From Streptomyces flavotricini (GTDB lineage Bacteria; Actinomycetota; Actinomycetes; Streptomycetales; Streptomycetaceae), in contig NZ_JAINUL010000001.1 of the NCBI RefSeq assembly GCF_020639365.1, forward strand, positions 2,469,643-2,531,418: 61,776 nucleotides of DNA, written 5' to 3'. Below, piece by piece: positions 8,602 to 16,270 of the stretch. Under the pieces are notes generated by a model. It made no database searches, was not told the DNA's origin, and was given only the letters and a program-made list of their open reading frames with translations. The translations under genes were made by a program, and so were the position numbers. Positions within the stretch are counted from its first letter, which is position 1; every line of letters begins with the position of its first letter.

Positions 8602-9929
8602 GCGGCATGCTCGACAGCGGGACCCTGCTGACGACCGACAGCGGTCTGCGCGTGGAGGTGTTCGACCTCCTCGGGGCCGGTGGGCAGGGAGAGGTCTACC
8701 GGGTGCGGACCTCCGCCGGGTACCAGGCGCTCAAGTGGTACTACCCGGCCTGCGCGACCCCCGCGCAGGAGGCCATCGTCCGCCAGCTGGTGGGCCGCGG
8801 CTTCGCGGACGACCGCTTCCTGTGGCCCCTGGACTTCGTGGCCGACGCGCGCGGCGGGTTCGGATACCTGATGGACATCCGCCCGGACCGGTTCAAGGGC
8901 CTGCCCATGCTGTTCCGGCGGCAGCTGCGCACTTCGCCGCGGGCCCTGCTGAAGGCCTGCCTGTACACGGTCGAGGCGTACCAGGCCCTGCACTCGCGCG
9001 GGATCGCGTACCGGGACATCTCCTGGGGCAACATCTTCTTCGACCCGGACACCGGTGACGTGCTGGTCTGCGACAACGACAACGCGGTGGTGGAGGGCGA
9101 CAGCACCGGCATCTCGGGGACCATGGAGTTCATGGCGCCGGAGCTGGTGCGCGGCGATCCGGGGGTCGCCCCCGGCACGCAGAGCGATCTGCACTCCCTG
9201 TCGGTGCTGCTGTTCATGCTGCTGATGAACCACCACCCGCTCAAGGGGCGGCGCGAGTTGGCGATCCACTGTCTCGACGAGGCCGCGGAGCGCAAGCTGT
9301 ACGGGAAGCAGCCGCTGTTCGTCTTCGACCCGCAGGACCAGTCGAACGCACCCGACCCGACCGAGCAGGCGACCGTACTGGCCACCTGGGCGGCGGCGCC
9401 GGACTCGCTGCGCGCGCTGTTCACCAAGAACTTCACCGCGGGCCTGCACGATCCCACGACCCGGGTCCGGGAGTCGCAGTGGCGGGACACCCTGCGGGCC
9501 GTGCTCGACGCCGTCGTGGAGTGCGCCCGGTGCGGGAAGCAGAACATGACCGAGCCCCGGGCCGCCGATCCGGGCACCTGCTGGAGCTGCGGGAGCACGC
9601 TGGTGCTGCCGCCGCGGCTGGTGCTGACCACGCCCCCGCCGCGCACCGAGCACCACATCCTGCTGCACCGCTCCTCGCGGGTGCAGGCACACCACCTGGA
9701 CCCGGAGCCGGCCCGGCACGACTACGGCGACGGGACGCTGGTGGCGCTGCTGACCGAGCACCCGCAGAAGCCGGGGCGGTTCGGGCTCGCGAACCGGTCG
9801 GCTTCGCCGTGGACGGGCACCCGCGCGGACGGCTCCACCCAGCGGATCGACCCGGGGCAGACCGTGCCGCTGCGCTCGGGCCTGGAACTGGACTTCGGCG
9901 GCGCGCGGGCCGTCGTACGGTCGAAGTAG
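8598..9929 (+). CDS. Ser/Thr protein kinase with C-terminal zinc ribbon and FHA-like region
   Basis: 443 aa, ATG 8598 in an ATGA overlap. The kinase core shows a Gly-rich loop LGAGGQGEVYRV near residues 23-34, the ATP-binding Lys in ALKWYY near 48, the catalytic loop YRDISWGN near 138, a metal-binding DND in place of DFG near 157, and SGTMEFMAPE near 175. After about residue 305 come CxxC pairs CARC and CWSC, a zinc ribbon. The last 90 residues (from about HHILLHRSSR to FGGARAVVRSK) look beta-rich and FHA-like with the GRFGLANRSASPWTG loop. No transmembrane helix is present, unlike PASTA kinases. It is probably the effector or regulator kinase of the GTPase operon, paired with the PP2C upstream. 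Confidence 0.9.
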   Translation: MSGMLDSGTLLTTDSGLRVEVFDLLGAGGQGEVYRVRTSAGYQALKWYYPACATPAQEAIVRQLVGRGFADDRFLWPLDFVADARGGFGYLMDIRPDRFKGLPMLFRRQLRTSPRALLKACLYTVEAYQALHSRGIAYRDISWGNIFFDPDTGDVLVCDNDNAVVEGDSTGISGTMEFMAPELVRGDPGVAPGTQSDLHSLSVLLFMLLMNHHPLKGRRELAIHCLDEAAERKLYGKQPLFVFDPQDQSNAPDPTEQATVLATWAAAPDSLRALFTKNFTAGLHDPTTRVRESQWRDTLRAVLDAVVECARCGKQNMTEPRAADPGTCWSCGSTLVLPPRLVLTTPPPRTEHHILLHRSSRVQAHHLDPEPARHDYGDGTLVALLTEHPQKPGRFGLANRSASPWTGTRADGSTQRIDPGQTVPLRSGLELDFGGARAVVRSK

Positions 9930-9942
9930 CTCTCCGGCGTGG

Positions 9943-10269
9943 TCAGTTGCCCAGGAGGCGGCTGATCTCCTGGGCGAGGGCGAGTCCGCCGCTGCCGACT
10001 CCGAGGCCGAGGGTGATGGTCTCCAGGGAGCGGCGGATCACCCCCGGCTCGGCGGGGCGGCCCTCCTGCGCGGCCCGGTCCAGCTCCCCGCGCAGGACGT
10101 CCGCCGCCTCGATGCGGGCCGGGGCCGCGCCCTGGTCGCGGAGCCACTGGGCCAGCTCGGCGGCCAGCCGCAGGGTCTGGGCGGCGCCGTCCTGCTGCCC
10201 GATGTTGAGGGTGCCGTTGTCGCCGATGATGCCGGCGTTGACGTCCCCGTTGAAGTTGAAGGTGCCCAT
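9943..10269 (-). CDS. Small protein with N-terminal RHIM-like (amyloid-type) motif
   Basis: 108 aa from ATG at 10269, preceded on its strand by CAGGAGAGCCC, a strong ribosome-binding site. The N-terminus carries FNFNGDVNAGIIGDNGTLN (residues 4-22). Nearly the same motif ends the protein encoded just upstream. The remainder, about residues 30-108, is helical and Ala/Leu-rich, with a Gly-containing amphipathic stretch near the end (SLETITLGLGVGSGGLAL). The motif resembles RHIM-like bacterial amyloid signalling sequences (F-x-G-x-V-x-G then hydrophobic-G-D-x-N-T); the rest resembles no domain I can name. It converges with the kinase gene, only 13 bp between stops. The role as a partner recruited by motif-motif stacking is inferred. 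Confidence 0.8.
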   Translation of the reverse strand: MGTFNFNGDVNAGIIGDNGTLNIGQQDGAAQTLRLAAELAQWLRDQGAAPARIEAADVLRGELDRAAQEGRPAEPGVIRRSLETITLGLGVGSGGLALAQEISRLLGN

Positions 10270-10298
10270 GGGCTCTCCTGTTTCCGCTGGTGGTGGGG

Positions 10299-11801
10299 TC
10301 AGGGCGCGCCGCGGCCCGGGCCGCCCGGGGGGCCGCCGGGCGACGCGCCCGGCCCGCCTTGGTGGTTGACGGTGCCGTTGTCGCCGATGACGCCGGCCTG
10401 GACGCTGCCCTGGAAGGTGTAGGTGTGGGTGTTGATGACCTGCTGCGCCTGGTCGTAGGAGCTGGTGTCGACGTTGTGGTCCTTCAGGAACCGCTCGGTC
10501 GCTATCAGGACGCCCTGCTGGAGGCGCTGGAGGAAGTCCTGGGAGTCGGTGCGCTCGGCGTAGCCCAACTGGTCCCAGTCCGCCACCCGTTCGCGGATGC
10601 TGTCGACGGCTCCGTAGTCGTACAGGACGTGCCGCTTGTCGATCTCGCGGCGCACCTTCTCCAGATCGCGGGCGCGCCGGCGCCGGGCCGAGGAGCGGCG
10701 GGAGATCCGTGCGGCGGCGCCGAGCAGCGCGGGACCGGCCGCGCCGGTGGCGTGGGCGACCAGGCTCCACCAGCGCTCGAACCCGTCCACCGGCAGCCGG
10801 TTCACCCGGTCGAAGCGCTCCTGGAGCGGGGGGATTCCGTACGCGGAAACCTCCCAGGTGAGGCTGGGGTGGTGGAGGCGGGCGCGCAAGTGCATGGAGA
10901 CGATGGCGCGGCCGCCCTCGCCGGCCCGGACCAGGCTGAGGTAGGTGCGCATGCCGGCACCCGACTGCATCAGGCCCGCCTGGACGAGCTGCTTGGGGAT
11001 CTGGGCGAGCGGACGGCTGAGCCGGTCCGGCAGCAGCTCGGCCCCGACGTACGGCACGTGATTGCCCATGACGTAGAGCCGGTTGCGGACCTGGAGGCCC
11101 TTGAGGCCGGCGATGTGCTCCATCTCGCGGGCCACGTAGGTGTGCAGGTCGACCGCGTCGAAGGGCTTGATCGGCAGTTTGGCGCCGCTGCCGGCCGGGT
11201 CGTCGGCGGGCCGGCTGACGTCGATGGGCTGCCAGACCACCTCCTTGAGCTTGGAGCCGCTGCCGACGAAGGGGTTGGTCCGCTCGGCGCTCGCGGTGTA
11301 CGGGACCACGTTGGCCCGCTTCTGCTCCAACAGCCGCTTTTCCACCTCGGGTTCCACGGCGGGGGCCAGGTCGGCGGGGCGCTCCGCGCCGTGCTCGACG
11401 GTGAGCGCGGCCGTGCGGGCCCGGCTCTCGGCCTGGTGCACCAGCCACCAGGCGCTCGCGTACGCGAGGACGACGAGCCCGAGCGCCGCGCAGGCGAGCG
11501 CCCAGACCCCGTTGACGACGGCGTACAGCAGCAAGGGCACGGCGAACCACACCCCGACACCGCAGATCCAGGCCAGCCACCGGTCCCGTACGTCGATCCG
11601 CCGGACGGCCGCCCGCCCGTGGCGGGCCAGCGCCACCAGATCGATGCCGAGGGAGAGTCCGGTGGCGCGCAGCCGGTCCTCCGTGAGCTCCACGTCCACG
11701 TCCCGCGCGAAGTCCTCGTCCAGATGCGTGCCCGCGCACAGATGGCGCGTCACCGCATCGGTCCGGTACTGCGCGAGCGCGGGTAACTGCCGTGCCCCCA
11801 T
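10299..11801 (-). CDS. Membrane protein with C-terminal RHIM-like motif
   Basis: 500 aa from ATG 11801, chosen because GGGGGAGGGG lies 5 bases upstream; ATG 11816 has no such site. Two membrane helices lie at about residues 80-125 (WICGVGVWFAVPLLLYAVV and the following ALACAALGLVVLAYASAWWL). A large soluble region follows, with no enzyme motif I recognise. A further hydrophobic stretch lies near 350, then a basic charged region. The C-terminus contains FQGSVQAGVIGDNGTVN and a Gly/Pro-rich tail. The motif matches that at the N-terminus of the downstream 108-aa protein. The gap between the two genes is only 29 bp, so they form an operon. Motif at the C-terminus of a sensor and the N-terminus of a small partner is the usual topology of amyloid-coupled pairs. 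Confidence 0.82.
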   Translation of the reverse strand: MGARQLPALAQYRTDAVTRHLCAGTHLDEDFARDVDVELTEDRLRATGLSLGIDLVALARHGRAAVRRIDVRDRWLAWICGVGVWFAVPLLLYAVVNGVWALACAALGLVVLAYASAWWLVHQAESRARTAALTVEHGAERPADLAPAVEPEVEKRLLEQKRANVVPYTASAERTNPFVGSGSKLKEVVWQPIDVSRPADDPAGSGAKLPIKPFDAVDLHTYVAREMEHIAGLKGLQVRNRLYVMGNHVPYVGAELLPDRLSRPLAQIPKQLVQAGLMQSGAGMRTYLSLVRAGEGGRAIVSMHLRARLHHPSLTWEVSAYGIPPLQERFDRVNRLPVDGFERWWSLVAHATGAAGPALLGAAARISRRSSARRRRARDLEKVRREIDKRHVLYDYGAVDSIRERVADWDQLGYAERTDSQDFLQRLQQGVLIATERFLKDHNVDTSSYDQAQQVINTHTYTFQGSVQAGVIGDNGTVNHQGGPGASPGGPPGGPGRGAP

Positions 11802-11972
11802 GCACCCCTCCCCCATGTCCCCGCCACCCTACGGAAACGCACGGCCCGTGTCCCGCCGTTGACCACGACCGGCGCGGGCGTGGCCGGCGCGGATCGCGGG
11901 GTGGACTGCACCGGTCGGCGGGGCTCCGTTCCCCCGCGGCTCAGCCACGCCGACCGGCGTTCGTGGCCCCGT

Positions 11973-12176
11973 TCAGGAGGCCGCCATCCGGCGGCGCAGG
12001 CTCAGCGGGCGCATGTCCGTCCACACCGCGGCGATGTGGTCCAGGCACTCCTGGCGGGTGCCCTCCGTGCCCTCGGCCTGCCAGCCCGCCGGGAGCTCCC
12101 GGTCCGCACGCCAGATGGAGTACTGCTCCTCGTCGTTGCGCACGACCCGGTAGCCGTTCTCGTCGGTCTCGGTCAT
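11973..12176 (-). CDS. MbtH-like protein
   Basis: 67 aa from ATG 12176. It shows the family signature: YSIW near residues 19-22, PAGW near 29-32, QECLDHI near 42-48 and WTDMRPLSLR near 52-61. MbtH proteins bind NRPS adenylation domains and support their folding and activity. The usual N-terminal NPFD is missing (MTETDENGYRVV), so it is a slightly divergent member. It is transcribed away from the cluster across a 231-bp spacer that should hold both promoters, and it marks the left end of the NRPS cluster. It probably serves some or all of the five adenylation domains encoded to its right. Confidence 0.92.
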   Translation of the reverse strand: MTETDENGYRVVRNDEEQYSIWRADRELPAGWQAEGTEGTRQECLDHIAAVWTDMRPLSLRRRMAAS

Positions 12177-12407
12177 TGGTCCGGCCCTCCCCTTGTTGTT
12201 CGGCTGTTCCGTGATGGGTCACAGCGTGCCGCGCCGGAGCGGGGCGCCATAGGGACAAACGCGCAGAAGGACCGGCGGTCGGTGCTGCCGCTCCTTCCCT
12301 GGTGGCGCCGGTGCGCGCGGCGGCAGTGTTCGGGGCAGCCAGGGTGGCGACCGAGAGGTACAGCGCCGCCGGCCACGTCACCCCATCAGGCTGGAAGGAG
12401 CTCCGCC

Positions 12408-14759
12408 ATGTCGGACACCCCAGAGATCGTGCACCTGCCCACCGGCGGGTGGCGGTTGTGGGAGCACTTCGCACTCCGCGGTCCGGGTTTCCCGGCCGAG
12501 GGGGTCCTGCGCATGGCCCCGCCCGGACTCGCCCTGGCCGCCGACAAGTTCGGTCCCGGCGAGGTCCTCGCCGGCCCGGACTGGGAGGCGTTCACCGGGG
12601 CCTTCGACACCGGCGCCGTCGGCACCGCCGGACTGCTCCAGGAGATCGCCGCCTCGCCGCGCTTCCGGGCCGCCGTGGCCTGGCAGAACCCGGCCGTGCT
12701 GCGCACCGGCATCGCCCCGTTCCTGAACTGGACGCCGACCGCCGCGAGCCGCACCAGCATGCCCCGCCAGCGCGAGGAGCTCGTCGCCCACTACTGGCAG
12801 CGGTTCTGCGTCAAGAACGACACCATCGGGTTCTTCGGGCCCGTGGGGTGGGGCCGCTGGGACCTGGCCACCGACGGGGTCCGCGTCGACCCCGGCAGTG
12901 GCGGGTTCCTCGCCGACTCCCGCGTGTACTTCGCCAGCTGGGCCATCGACGCCCTGGCGAAGTCGCTGAACGCCGACCCCGCGATGCGGGCGTGGATCCC
13001 GCCGCGCCGGGTGTCCTTCGTGCGGACCGAGGGCTTGACCGTGCACCTGCCGGGCCGGCCGCCGCAGCCGATCGGCGAGGGCGCCCGCGCCGTACTGGAC
13101 CTGTGCGACGGGACCAGTCCCGTGACCGCGATCGCCGAGACGCTGGGGATCCCGGCGGCGGAGGCGGCCGAGACCGTGCAGTGGCTGCTGGCCAAGCGGT
13201 GGGTGCACTGGCGCCTCGACGTGCCGACCGGCACCTATCCGGAGCGGGAGCTGCGGGCCGTGCTCGAGCGGATCGGTGACCCGGCCCTGCGCGAGCCGGC
13301 CCTGGAGAAGCTGGCCGTCCTGGAGCGCGGGCGGGACGCCGTGCAGGCGGCCGGTCTCGACGCCGAGGCGCTGACCTCGGCGATCGCCGCCCTGGAGGCG
13401 GACTTCGCGGCGCTGACCGCCACCGACGCCCAGCGCTCCAAGGGCGAGCGCACCGCTCCCTGCCGGGGGCTCGTGTACTCGGACGCCCGGCGCGCGGCGA
13501 CGGCCACCCTCGGCACCGCCCTGCTGGACGAGCTGACCCCGCTCGCGCAGTGCCTGACCGCGGCGCGCTGGATGACGAACCGCTTCGCCGAGCGGGTCCG
13601 CCCCCGGCTCCGCGAGGTGTACGAGCGGCTGCGCGCGGCCGGCCCGGTGGACCTGGGGGCGATGTGGCTGGGCTGCCTGCCCTCCCCGTACCCGGAGGCG
13701 GCCCGCGACCTCGACGCCGTCCAGGCCGAACTGCGCGCGAAATGGGCGCGGATCCTGGCCGTGCCCGAGGGGGCGCGCCGGGTCCGGGTGTCCTCGGCGG
13801 ACATCGCGGAGCGGGTGCGCGAGGAGTTCGACGAGCCCGGCGCGGGCTGGTCGCTGGCCCGCTACTTCAGCCCGGACGTCCTGCTGCTCGCCGACAGCGC
13901 GGACGCCGTCGCCCGCGGGGACTTCGAGATGGTGCTGGGCGAGATGCACAGCGCGCTCAACACCATGGGCGCCTCGCTCTTCGTCCACCAGCACCCCGAC
14001 CGCGAGGAGCTGATCGCGGAGACCAGCCTCGACTTCCCCGGGCCCCGGCTGCTGCCCATGCTGCCCAAGGAGCTCCCGCTCAAGTGGTCCACGCGCAGCA
14101 GGCCTTCGCTGGACCGGCCGCAGGACTACTACGTCTCGCTGGTCGACGACACCGGCGACCCGCACCGCCCGCGCACCGTCCTGTGCGCCGACGTCAGGGT
14201 CGAGGACCGGGACGGCCTGCTGATGGCGGTGCTGCCCGACGGGGCCGCCTTCGACCTGCTCGACGTGTACGCGAACACCCTGACCCAGCGCGTCATGGAC
14301 CGGTTCACGCTGCGCCCGGAGGGCGACCACACCCCGCGCATCAGCATCGACAAGATGGTGGTGGCGCGCGAGACCTGGGCCTTCCCGGCGTCCGAACTCG
14401 CCTTCGCCGACGAGAAGTCCGAGGCCAAGCGGTACGTGCGGGCCCGGCACTGGAGGCAGGAGCACGATCTGCCCCGCTTCGTGTTCGTGGTCTCGCCCAC
14501 CGAACCCCGCCCGTTCTACGTGGACTTCGACAGTCCGGTGTACCTGACCATCCTGGCGAAAGCCGCGCGCCGACTGGCCCGCAAGGATCCCGGTGCCAAG
14601 CTGAAGGTCAGTGAGATGCTGCCGACGCCGGAGCAGGCCTGGCTGACCGACGACGAGGGCGCCACGTTCACCTCGGAGCTGCGCTTCGTCGCCGTCGACC
14701 AGACCGTCACCGACGTCTCGCGGCCCGCGCGGGAGCCCGCCGCGGACGGGGGCGCGTGA
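12408..14759 (+). CDS. LanB-like lantibiotic dehydratase N-domain protein, copy 1
   Basis: 783 aa from ATG 12408, ribosome-binding site GGAAGGAG 7 bases upstream. It resembles the N-terminal (tRNA-Glu-dependent glutamylation) domain of class I lantibiotic dehydratases: WRLWEHFALRGPGFP at the start, a CVKNDTIGFFGPVGWGRW block near residues 133-150, and a C-terminal LPRFVFVVSPTEPRPFYVDF block near 694-713 followed by a W-L-T-D-D/E-L-R-F-V-A-V ending. The SpaB_C-type elimination domain of full-length LanB (about 1000 aa) is absent, as in split thiopeptide dehydratases and in peptide aminoacyl-tRNA ligases (PEARLs). It is coupled by TGATG to an adenylation domain, so it probably acts on a carrier-bound or peptide-bound amino acid using aminoacyl-tRNA. 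Copy 2 lies 3 kb downstream. Confidence 0.85.
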   Translation: MSDTPEIVHLPTGGWRLWEHFALRGPGFPAEGVLRMAPPGLALAADKFGPGEVLAGPDWEAFTGAFDTGAVGTAGLLQEIAASPRFRAAVAWQNPAVLRTGIAPFLNWTPTAASRTSMPRQREELVAHYWQRFCVKNDTIGFFGPVGWGRWDLATDGVRVDPGSGGFLADSRVYFASWAIDALAKSLNADPAMRAWIPPRRVSFVRTEGLTVHLPGRPPQPIGEGARAVLDLCDGTSPVTAIAETLGIPAAEAAETVQWLLAKRWVHWRLDVPTGTYPERELRAVLERIGDPALREPALEKLAVLERGRDAVQAAGLDAEALTSAIAALEADFAALTATDAQRSKGERTAPCRGLVYSDARRAATATLGTALLDELTPLAQCLTAARWMTNRFAERVRPRLREVYERLRAAGPVDLGAMWLGCLPSPYPEAARDLDAVQAELRAKWARILAVPEGARRVRVSSADIAERVREEFDEPGAGWSLARYFSPDVLLLADSADAVARGDFEMVLGEMHSALNTMGASLFVHQHPDREELIAETSLDFPGPRLLPMLPKELPLKWSTRSRPSLDRPQDYYVSLVDDTGDPHRPRTVLCADVRVEDRDGLLMAVLPDGAAFDLLDVYANTLTQRVMDRFTLRPEGDHTPRISIDKMVVARETWAFPASELAFADEKSEAKRYVRARHWRQEHDLPRFVFVVSPTEPRPFYVDFDSPVYLTILAKAARRLARKDPGAKLKVSEMLPTPEQAWLTDDEGATFTSELRFVAVDQTVTDVSRPAREPAADGGA
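12786..12865 (+). repeat. 80-bp perfect repeat shared with LanB-like copy 2 (first copy)
   Basis: This stretch inside LanB-like copy 1 is identical base for base to 18208-18287 in copy 2. It encodes the AHYWQRFCVKNDT to GWGRWD block. Identity at synonymous third positions is far above the paralogues' general level, so local gene conversion or a recent shared origin is likely. Confidence 0.9.
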
Positions 14760-16270
14760 TGCGGACCTTCGTCGACGACATCGCCGCGCACGCGGCCCTC
14801 GACCCGGGCCGGGTCGCGGTGACCACCCCGGCCGGGGAGGTGACGTACGGGGAGCTCATCGCCCGCATCGACGCGCTGGCGGCGGTGCTCCGGGCCCGGG
14901 GCGCCCGGCCCGAGACGGTGTGCGCGGTGGCCGTGGAGCGCGGGGTGGACGCCGTGGTGGCGCCCGCGGCGGTGATCCGTTCCGGGGCGGCCTTCCTGAG
15001 CCTCGACCCGGAGCAGCCGCCGGCCCGGCTGGCGGCGCTGGTCCGCAGCGGCGGCGCCGACATGCTGCTGACCTCCTCGGCGCTGGCCGGCGGGCTCGAC
15101 CTGCCGGTCCCGGGGAGCCCCGTACTGCTCGACCGCCCGGGGAGCACGGCCGGAGCCGGACGGGATTCCGGGGCGGGCGGGCCGCTCGGCGGGCGGGCCC
15201 TCGCGTACGTCAGCCACACCTCCGGGAGCACCGGGGAGCCCAGCGCCGTCCTGGTCGAACACGCCGGGCTGGACTCGTACCTGCGCTTCGTCGCCCGCGA
15301 CTACGGACTCGGCCCGGACACGGTGGCGCTCCAGGTGGCCCCGCTGGGCTACGACGCCTCCCTGCGGGACACCTTCGCCCCGCTGCTGGCGGGCGGTCGG
15401 CTGGTCGTGGTGCCGCGTTCGGCGCTGCTGCGGCCCGAGGAGTTCGGCGCCGCCGTACGGGAGCACGCGGTGACCGCGCTGCTGAGTGTGACCCCCTCCT
15501 TCCTGGCCTTCCTGGCCGGGCAGCCGGACGCCGGCCGGCTCCTGGCGGGCGTACGGGTGGTGGTGTCCAGCGGGGAGTCGCTGCGGCCGTTCCTGACCGC
15601 CGGCGGCCGGGCCCTGGTGCCGGGCGCGCTGGTCAACCAGTACGGGCCGACCGAGTGCACGATGACCTCGACCCGCTACGTCGTGCCCGCCGAACCGGAC
15701 GTGCTGACCGACAGCGTGGGCACGCCGATCGACGGGGTCGTGGTCCGGCTGCTGGACCCCGGGCTGTCGCCGGTGCCCGACGGCCGCGTCGGGGAGGTCT
15801 GCATCGGCGGGGTGGGGGTGGCCCGCGGCTACCGCGGGCGGCCCGCCCGTACGGCCGAGTGCTTCGTGCCCGATCCGCTCGGGCCGCCCGGCGCGCGGAT
15901 GTACCGGACGGGCGATCTCGCCACCCTGGGCCCGAACGGGCTGGAGTACCTGGGACGCCGGGACCGCCAGGTCAAGATCCGCGGCTACCGGGTGGACCCG
16001 GCCGAGGTGGAGGGCGCGCTGCTGGCCCATCCCGGGGTGACGGGGGCGGTCGTCACCTCCGACACCGACGCGCAGGGGCGGGTGTTCCTGATCGCGCACG
16101 TCACCGGGGAGCTGGCGGAGGTGAAGGACGCGGCGCTGCGCGCCCATCTGGGCGCGACGCTGCCGCCGCATCTGATGCCGCGGCGGTTCGCACGGCTGGC
16201 GGAACTGCCCACCACCCGCGGCGGGAAGGCCGACCGCCGCGCCCTGTCGCAGACCGGAGGCCGGCCATGA
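14759..16270 (+). CDS. Stand-alone NRPS adenylation domain
   Basis: 503 aa, ATG 14759 overlapping the previous stop (TGATG); GTG 14756 is an alternative. It is a complete AMP-forming A domain: nucleotide loop HTSGSTGEPSA near residues 152-162, NQYGPTECT near 297, YRTGDLA near 383, and the catalytic Lys in RGGKADRR near 493. The loop has EPSAV where most members have xPKGV, so the loop lysine is replaced by Ala or Ser. My reading of the pocket, aligned by eye to GrsA, is D-A-R-S-V-S-Q-M-T plus K. Asp235 is retained, which favours an amino acid over a keto or aryl acid, but I cannot assign the substrate. It probably loads the stand-alone carrier protein encoded two genes downstream. Confidence 0.92.
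   Translation: MRTFVDDIAAHAALDPGRVAVTTPAGEVTYGELIARIDALAAVLRARGARPETVCAVAVERGVDAVVAPAAVIRSGAAFLSLDPEQPPARLAALVRSGGADMLLTSSALAGGLDLPVPGSPVLLDRPGSTAGAGRDSGAGGPLGGRALAYVSHTSGSTGEPSAVLVEHAGLDSYLRFVARDYGLGPDTVALQVAPLGYDASLRDTFAPLLAGGRLVVVPRSALLRPEEFGAAVREHAVTALLSVTPSFLAFLAGQPDAGRLLAGVRVVVSSGESLRPFLTAGGRALVPGALVNQYGPTECTMTSTRYVVPAEPDVLTDSVGTPIDGVVVRLLDPGLSPVPDGRVGEVCIGGVGVARGYRGRPARTAECFVPDPLGPPGARMYRTGDLATLGPNGLEYLGRRDRQVKIRGYRVDPAEVEGALLAHPGVTGAVVTSDTDAQGRVFLIAHVTGELAEVKDAALRAHLGATLPPHLMPRRFARLAELPTTRGGKADRRALSQTGGRP

Noticed and set aside
11859..12407. A 183-residue N-terminal extension of LanB copy 1 in the same frame
   Set aside because: It is Arg/Gly-rich and overlaps the MbtH gene on the other strand. 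ATG 12408 has a strong ribosome-binding site and matches copy 2's N-terminus.
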